From positions 1,909,001 through 1,973,000 of the forward strand of contig JAIGNY010000327.1 of NCBI GenBank assembly GCA_020152595.1: a stretch of DNA of 64,000 bases, given 5' to 3'. Below, piece after piece: positions 25,401 through 34,400 of this stretch; the first letter of the stretch is position 1; every line of letters begins with the position of its first letter. A program made the translations under genes and the position numbers. The notes beneath the pieces are model-generated. The model did no database searches. It saw only the letters and a program-made list of their open reading frames with translations, and had not been told where the DNA came from. This DNA is from Chiridota heheva. Its lineage: Eukaryota; Echinodermata; Holothuroidea; Apodida; Chiridotidae.

Positions 25401-28400
25401 AAAAGTAATTTGACACGTATCTTGACAACAGATTACCCATTAACTGAATCTGTAATGTAGCTTTTGTTTTTTATCTCAGCCACCAGACCAGAGGATAAGC
25501 CAAAGGTGTCAAACATCAAACATGACTTTAAGAGCATGCCAGATGGTCGTCTGGTGATAACAGAACCAACTGGTGAAGATGAGACTGCGGGCAAGAAAGG
25601 AGCAAAGAGAAGCAAGAAATCTGATCAAGGAGATGAACTTGACCAACTGATGGATGAGGCTCTTGCTTCAAGAAAGGTAGAGATGAAAGAAAAAATTTCT
25701 TCATCTACTCTCACTCCTTTCTCCTCTGCTGATCTAATGTAACTTCTCTGGCATGTTTTGACCATTCTTGTTGTGATGCCATTAAACTGCACCAACCCAC
25801 CAACCTTAAACACAAATTAGTTGTAACATATGCTCACCTGTCATCTTATCAACTGGTTGAAAGTTCACAAATACGATATTCCACGTAATAAGCGCCCATG
25901 CTTTGTGGCTGCTTGCAATGTGCTATTCGAACTACATTGTCTGATTGTGTGAACTAGTTCTATCCTATCCCCACAGTAACCACCACAAAACATTGTGAAG
26001 TGTCACACACACAAAATTAGCAAAGAATGTAATCACTTGAGTGATTTAAGTCTTCAAATAAATCAAATAAATTATGTCATCAGTCAAAAAATGTTGTAGG
26101 GGAGCTTAATACGTGGACTACTGTAATTGACATTTGAATGGTCAGGCTTGTTCTTATTTAGTAGAGGAGAATAAAAAGAAGACAAACATTAATGAAAGAA
26201 GTCAAAAACCTGTTAGGGAGATATTTAAACTAAGCTAAAAAATTAAAGAAATTACTTTATGAGACTAGTAATGACATTATTTTTAAGTCTTTGTGTATTG
26301 CATTGAAGTGTATTTTTAGCTTTTGTTAACTTAAAGCACTGGTTGGTTTTAGGAGAATACTAGAACAGTCAGTGGCATTACTACAGATTTTACCGAAAAT
26401 ACATCACAAATTTAAATAAAATTTGCATACCAAAACTCAATAACTCAAAAACTGTGAAATGGTCAGTTTGTAACTGTTTTTGACATTATTTTGCTATTCA
26501 TATGGTTTTGATTTATTGGTGAGCAATGCAAAGCATAATGCGAACCTATGTAATGGCAATTTCGTCTGTCCACAGTTTACCTGAGATTTGCTCAGAAATG
26601 TTACAGTTTTTTGAGAATTCCTCAGAAAAAGTTAAAGTTTCTTCAGATATCCTCATGGAAGGCTGGAATTTCCTTACAAAATGTTAAAGTTTTTCAGACT
26701 CTTAAGACAAATTGAAGATTAGTTTCCTTAAAACGTTTACAAAATATTTGATATTTTCTTCGAAGATAACTGTAAGATGATATGATTTTCAAAATCCTTC
26801 AGAGATCATCAAGTGTCTCATAACACTGGAGGCTAAAACCCTTAACTTAAACTGCACCAACCGCTGTATCAGGCATGTTTGTTAAACTTCGCCTTTATTA
26901 TTGTGTTTGTTTGCATAAAGTTGCTACAGTATATGAACTGATAAGATTTTTACTTAGTATGCTCAGTCAGGGAGTGTGACAGAATGTGACTGCATATCAA
27001 CATAGGGAGGGATTTCTATGGGACATGAATGGAGGCCATGGGGGACATAGGATAGAATATATACCATGCACCAAGGGCTAAATCAGGCATGATCATTTGA
27101 CCTTTTTTTTTTTTTTTCTTATTCAACACTTCATTTGCATATAAGTGATTATAACTGACAAGACTTTCATACATAGTGTGCAATCAGGGACTGTGATAGC
27201 TAGGAAGAGACTGCTTATGGAACATATGGGATGTCATATGGGACATGGGGTGGGATGCCATGTGGGACATGGGGTGGGATGCCATATGGAACAGGGTGGG
27301 ATGCCATGTCGGATATATGGTGGATGCCATGTGGGACATAGGGTGGAATGTTATGGGATGGGATGTCATGTTGGACATGGGATGTCATGTGGGACATGGG
27401 GTGGGATGCCATGTGGGACATGGGGTGGGATGCCATTTGGGACATGGGATGGATCTATGTGGGACATAAGGTGGGATGCCATGTGGGTTATGTGATAGGA
27501 TACCATGTAGGAGGTATGGTAGAATGCCATGTGGGACAAGGGATGGGATGTCATGTAGGACATGGGGTGGGATGCCATGTGGGAGATATGGTGAATGCCA
27601 CGTGGGACAAGGAATGGTATAGGATGTCATGTGGGACATGGGTGGGATGCCATGTGGTACATGGGATGCCATGTTTGACTTAGTGTGAGATGCCATTTTT
27701 ATAATTGGCTGATTCATATGATATGGGTGTCAATTTGCATGGGCATGCGAACCTTGATGGTATTTACCGTTTTAGTTTTGAACCATCTTCTTACTTACAT
27801 TTTGCCACCTCGTTAATAAGAATTTTTTTTTCTTCTTAATTTTAGTACCAACACTCTTCTACTCTGTATCAAAAGTTTGGGACAGGCTTATTACTAAACA
27901 AAATTATGACTTTTTTTCATCCACTGAGGCTGACTGAGTGGCTGTTAGACTGAATTAGTGGCCCTTGTACTGACTTAGTGGCCCTTGGACCGATTTAGTG
28001 GCTCTCGTACTTACAATTTGGCAGATTGGTTAGCATATTTTCTGCACAAACACCAGATAACATTAAGGATTTATACTTCCTTTTTATCTGAAAAGTTATG
28101 GAAATGTGTCTTTCTTTGTTTACAGAAGCCATCCATGAAAAGAAAGAAAGATGATATGGATTCAAGCGATGATGAAGCGGAGGTGAAGACAAAATATCAA
28201 GGTAAGAGACAGCATGCAGAGAACAGAGCTTTGAATAACCGGAGATTCCCAGAGTGTGGTTGTACCGGAACACTGTTAACGGGGGGAGGAGAGGAGCTGG
28301 TTATTATGTAGAAGGAACTGGTGTGCCACATTGCAGGGGGATGAGTAGATGAGACACATTGAATGGGGATGGGTAGGTGAGACATATTGGAGGGGAGAGG

Positions 28401-31400
28401 GTAGGTATGTCACAGATTAGTGGCAGAGGGGTATATATGCTACATAGGAGGGGGAGAGGAACATGTGTGCCATATAGAATGTGAAGGGTAGGTGTACCAC
28501 AGATTAGGGGAAGAGGGGTAGATGTACCACAGAGATGAATTTTGTTATGCCCTGTCCCTTCCATGTGTTGTGCCACCATTGCTGAGGAAATGTTCAATTA
28601 TAAAGGTCTAAGGAAGCAACATAAGCTTCAAAATCAATTCATAAGAAAATTATATTCAAATGGACTATTTTACAAATTTTGGAATTTTTAATGTTAATGT
28701 GTAATGTTTTGTGCAGATTTTGTAGAAACTTTCAAAAGACTTAAGATAAGGCTAAAAGGCTAAGATGAAAGAAAAAAAATATGTAGAATGTTGCTCTGCA
28801 TGTTACAATTGCCAAAACAACCCACAGTAATTGGTTACTGTCAGGAAAAAGCCCTTGAAAACATTTGAATGCTTCTCCTATTTATCAATCAATCAACATT
28901 CTTGTAAAGTGCCGGCATTCGCCATAAATGATGCTCAAGGCGCTTAGCATATGAAGAACCAAAACAGTTCAATGTTATTAAAAGAGTTCAGGTACAAAAA
29001 TGTCTTCAATCGATTCTTGAAAGAGTTAATAGTCTCAGCCAATTGCATTTGTAATGGAAAACTGTTCCACACTCTTGCAGAGGATAGGCCAAAACAACTG
29101 CCTCCCCAGCGAGTATTTAAAAAACTCTCTAAACAGTATGTTTAGATGATTGAATACCAATCCGTTTAGAAGAGTACGATTCAACACATGCAGATACTGT
29201 GGGCCACTTTGGTACATAGATTTCTACATAAAAAGCCCTAGTTTATATAAATATATGTATATATAAACCTGGTATTGTGTTCATTTCTTGATTCTTAGTT
29301 GGTGGAATCGGCATACACAGACCTATGGGTGGCGCTGCCAAGAAGCCTGGAGCAGAGTTTAAAGCAAAGGTGAGGGAAAAGAATTGCCATTTTGTGAAAA
29401 TTATGATTTGACATGGATAGATGCACCTTTTTATAGCTACTGTTGCACACACATTTTCCACGCCTTACTAGAGAGTAATAATGATGATGAAATAATTGTT
29501 TTCAGGCTGTATAACCACCGATAATACATTCTTCTTGTATCAGTTGGTAGGATTGAATATTCTACAGTTGTAATGTTCTTGATTTAACATTCATTAAAAT
29601 CATTATTATTTTTGTCTATTTGTAGAAGTACATTTTGGGGACAGAATACTAGAGATAGATATACAGTACAGTATTTCAGGAATTTCAGTTCATAGTGCTG
29701 TTTATTTGCGATTAATTCACTAAACGTTTAATCACCAAAATTTGTAAGCATTTAGTCATGAAGTGCAACCAATCTTCACCCATGAATTGGTATAAAAGAA
29801 CAGATTATTAAGTGAAATGTTCCCACACAAAAAGAACATGCATTTTCAGAAAACAAATAGGCCAAGAATCTCACCAAAATGCAAATCATGTCTTAATATT
29901 ACCAGTTAGGCTGATAAAACTAATAATACCAGTTAGGCTGATAAAACTAATATTACCAGTTAGGCTGATAAAACTGATATTACCAGTTAGGCTGATAAAA
30001 CTAATATTACCAGTTAGGCTGATAAAACTAATATTACCAGTTAGGTTGATAAAACTGATATTACCAGTTAGGCTGATAAAACTAATATTACCAGTTAGGC
30101 TGATAAAACTTATATTACCAGTTAGGCTGATAAAAACTAATATTACCAGTTAGGCTGATAAAACTAATATTACCAGTTAGGCTGATAAAACTTATATTAC
30201 CAGTTAGGCTGATAAAACTAATATTACCAGTTAGGCTGATAAAACTAATATTATTAGTTAGGCTGATAAAACTACTTGAAAATAAAGATCCTGGGTCTAG
30301 ATGACCTTCAGGTGTAGTATTAAAATATCAGAAAGAAACGTTGCTGATTTTGAGCTATTCTACTACTCCCAGCATTGGCATTGGCGTCAGCGTCGGCGTC
30401 TGGTTAGGTTTTGGTTAAAGTTTTGGTTACGATTTTTATAACTTAAGTTATGAATGGTGAACATTCATGTGATGTGGCATTATTAGAGGGCTGTGTGTGC
30501 ATACTGATTAGCTTATTTGCATAACAATGAAAATATTTTGTCAGGTTATAAGTTTTGGGTAAATTTGTATGGGTAAAAAATCTATGATATGTCTTAAATT
30601 AAAGCGGGAGTGGGGATTTTGTTTACACAAATGATCATATATGTGAAGAGCATTGTCTACACTTAATGGTGAGGTAAAGTGTGCATATTAATTAGGGTAT
30701 TTGCATAATAGTAGACTGTCATACAAAATGTTTAACATGAGTGCATAACTTAAGTTATGAATGGTGTACATTCATGTAGCTTGGCACAGGAGTAGAGGAC
30801 ATTGGTACTGTTCAAATAAGCATGTTTGGGGTTGTGTGTGCATACTAATTAGTTTATTTGCATAACAATGAAGATATTTGTATCTATGATATATCTTAAA
30901 TTAAAGCGGGAGTGGGGATTTTGTTCACACAAATGATCATATATGTGAAGAGCATTGTCTACACTCAATGGTGAGGTGTAGTGTGCATATTAATTAGGTT
31001 ATTCGCATAAAAAAGACTTTGCTGCAAAATGTGTGACCTGAGATCAAAAATATATGGCAGGCAAGACTAACTTCACATTTCTAGTTTTGTTATGATATTG
31101 ACATTCCTAACATGAATAGCAATCATAATGTTTGTCTTGCCATGAATAAAGATGCAAATAAATGTTTCCTCGCTTCTAAAGAATTTTAAATTAGCGGTTT
31201 GGGAAATACAAACAATTAGTGGAATGTGGGGTAGAAGATGACATGATGATAAAGTAGCTGAAGGAATTAGGATGAGGGTGGGATTTCATATGGGACAGGG
31301 TGGAATTGTATGTAGAGCAGGGTGGGGTGGGATGTAGGTCAGGATACGTTGGCATGTTGGACAGGGTGGGTTGGCATGTGGAACAGGGTGGGTTGGCATG

Positions 31401-34400
31401 TCGTCGCAGGAAAGTAAAGTTGTCCTATGTCCATTTTTGGCGAAATTGACTTTTTTATTGGAAAATATTCTACAACCAAGTAGGCTACTTTCTATACATT
31501 TGACTAAACATATATCTTCTAGGAAAAGAAAATATTGTGGAAAAAGAAAATGTGCTATGTTTAAGAAATACATTTTGTGAAAAGATAAACTGTGCTATGT
31601 CCCAGACATAGCATTCCATTTGGATATAGGATTGTACATTTGTTTCACACAAACAAAATTGAAAATATTTGGACATAGCACTTGTACTGAAGTGGGTAAA
31701 CACAAAGTATATTTATAGAGATGGTTAAATGGAATATTTTTAGTTTGCAAATGTGTAATTTTACTTTTCTGATACCCAAATCCCTGTTTATAGTCTGTTA
31801 CCATGGCAACAAGTGTAGAAACTTAGGCTTTCTCCTCATTTCAACCATATTTAATACTTAAATTATTGTTCTCACCTAATTCAAAATCAAGTGGTCCAAT
31901 CATCAAGCGATAAAGCTATTTCTATGTTCATGTGAATACATTTATTATAGGATCAAAGATTATAAACATAGGACTTAATTGATTTTCCCCAAAATTAATA
32001 TACTTATATTTTCTGGTATTCAAAAATGTCCAAAGTCCATTTAAGACCTAAAAGTATCTCAAAAATGTGCATAATCTTATTGTTGTATAATAATACCAAT
32101 AAATAGTTACATAAGTTCTGTCAATATGCATTCTTATATCCATCTTAGCCTATTTTAACAAAAGGAGCTAAATTTATGCAGAATTAAGAACTTAAAATTT
32201 GATTATCTCAGAATGCCATTTTTGGACATAGGACAACATTACTTTTCTGCAACAATGTGGAACAGGGTGGGTTGGTATGTGGAACAGGGTGGGTTGGCAT
32301 GTGAAACAGGGTGGGTTGGCATGTGAAACAGGGTGGGTCGACATGTGGGACAGGATGGAATGGCATGTGGTGGGGTGTCATCTGGATTTCAGTTGTGATG
32401 GCATGTGGGTCATGCAATTGGTAGAATAACATACAGTATCTGTTTTTCAGGTGTAATTGCATGGAGTATAGACGTGGGATGACATTTGGGACAGGTTGGG
32501 ATGGAATGTGGGACAGTCTGGAATATGCATTATTAGCAGTGAGGGGATTTGTATTGTTTCCAATGTCTAGTTGTCATCTGCCATAATTTTGCTTTAATGT
32601 TATTGTACATTTTTCATGTTGCTTGACACACAAATTTTCTTAAATTGGAAGTTGCATTACAATCCAGGATGTAGTTCTGGGAATGTGTAGGGGTTGGGGG
32701 AGGGTACAGGTTGGAAAGGCTTAATGACATTCTTTTATTGACATTGGCAAGTCAGGGCCTCTCCTTTCTTTGTTATTCAATTGATAGAACTAAAAGAAGT
32801 GTTATGGTTATCAAGACTGCTAGCTTTTACTTGTTTTCTGACTTACTATGTGAGGTGACCTTGAGCCTTTTTTTTTGTCTTAAAATATCTGGAAAAACTC
32901 AAAGATGTTTTGAAGCTTATAGTAAAATGTGAAAATTAACAAAGCAAATGAAAATGTAAATGCATCTTTCAAAGCTCAAGTAATTTGAAATCATCTTCCC
33001 CTGCTACCCTATTTCTGTATATACTACCCTCAATATACCCATTCTCTGTACTAGCTTTGATTAGTGGAGCATACTGTCCTTCCGACAGTTCTTGTTGAGC
33101 CTTACTTGCACTGCTGAAGTGTCACTTTCCTGGTCTCACAAGAGCTGTTACAAAATAATTAATATACAGACTGTGCCTCAGTTTAGTTTTTAAAGTGCAG
33201 CAGCAATTAGTTGAATTTAGTATTGGCCATCGTTCCAGCTCGTACACTAGGCCACCCATGTAGTATGCTCGCGATTAATCGTTTTAAAGTTTTAATAAAT
33301 GTTTTTGAAGAGTTGCAAGCGATTAGCTATTAATGGCTAATTGTTAACAGCACTAATCAGTGATTGAGGAACAGTATTAACTCTTGTTGATATTTGTCTT
33401 GCAGAAAGCCGGGGGCGATATGAAAAAGAAGGGCAAGCCAGACCCATTTGCATACATACCATTGAGCAGACACCAGCTGAATAGAAGGTTCGATTGATTT
33501 TCTTTTCATTCTCAGATCATCCGTGAACCCCTCTTTAGGTCTAAAGTTTAAAACAAAATTTCTCTCCTACAAACCTTCATCACTGTGCTTCGTTTTTTCA
33601 CAATTAAAAAAAAAACTCAGAACTTGCCAATCTTACATTTACATACGGAAGTGATCAATCCCATCAAGCCTTGAGGGCTTACAGAGCCGGTGCTTACCCG
33701 ATTTCCATGGTGCTAAGTGGACGAGAGTACTTGACTCCCCCTGGATGGAACACCAGTCCAATGCAGGTTAACTCCCCAGCCAAAACTGGTACTCATTTCA
33801 CAACTGAGTGAAGTGGAACACCTGGGATAAATTGTCTTGCTGAGGGACACAAGACAGCACCCTGGCTGAGGTTCCATCCTGGTACCTTTTGAGTATGAGA
33901 CCGACGCCCTAACCACTGGGCTACTGCGCTCCACTGTGTGTGACATGTTATTTACTTTGCTGTTCATTACATAGGGTTGGTTTGTGCATTCTAGTTTGCT
34001 TCATAAACTGGAGATAGTTCGGATGAGTTAGGTACCCTTAAATTTAAGCCAGCTTCCATGAAAAGATGATAGAAGTGGTGTGTACCATAGAAGTATATAC
34101 AGAGAGTGCTGAGCTCCTTCGGCCAGTAAAGCCAACATGTCAATCCAAGATCGCCATTGACTCCAATGATGAAAGTCACTTCATTTTAAAACTGTAGCTT
34201 CAATTTTGTTCTGCTCCGAATTTGTTAGATATTGTTAGTGACTCATCAATACATGTTGGTTTACTCGCTAACACAGTGGTCAATGAGAGCTTAGCATTCT
34301 ATGTTATTACTTCTATGGGTAGTACAGTTCTCTCAATATTGACAATATAAACACCTGCTGTATTTGTAATGTACCTATTCACGTGCTGGATGCTCTTGTA

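Larger units (their letters stand above)
30349..33092 (+). repeat. Inverted duplication, arm 1 (in RRP12 intron)
   Basis: Matches 49973-52334 in reverse complement through its length: gagctattctactac, taacttaagttatgaatg, tcatatatgtgaagagc, the 22-bp minisatellite, gtcagggcctctcctttc, ggggttgggggagggtac, and catactgtccttccgacag. Contains two approximately 310-bp tandem units (30430-31040). It carries an 855-bp insertion (31401-32255) absent from arm 2. Confidence 0.9.

Noticed and set aside
27145-27717. Met/Gly/His-repeat open frames
   Set aside because: Frames pass through a 24-bp minisatellite in several registers; no homology and located inside an RRP12 intron.
29893-30276. CRISPR-like regular repeats (also 3297-3796, 12321-12518, 56526-56855)
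   Set aside because: Units are contiguous tandem copies with no unique spacers, in a eukaryotic genome.
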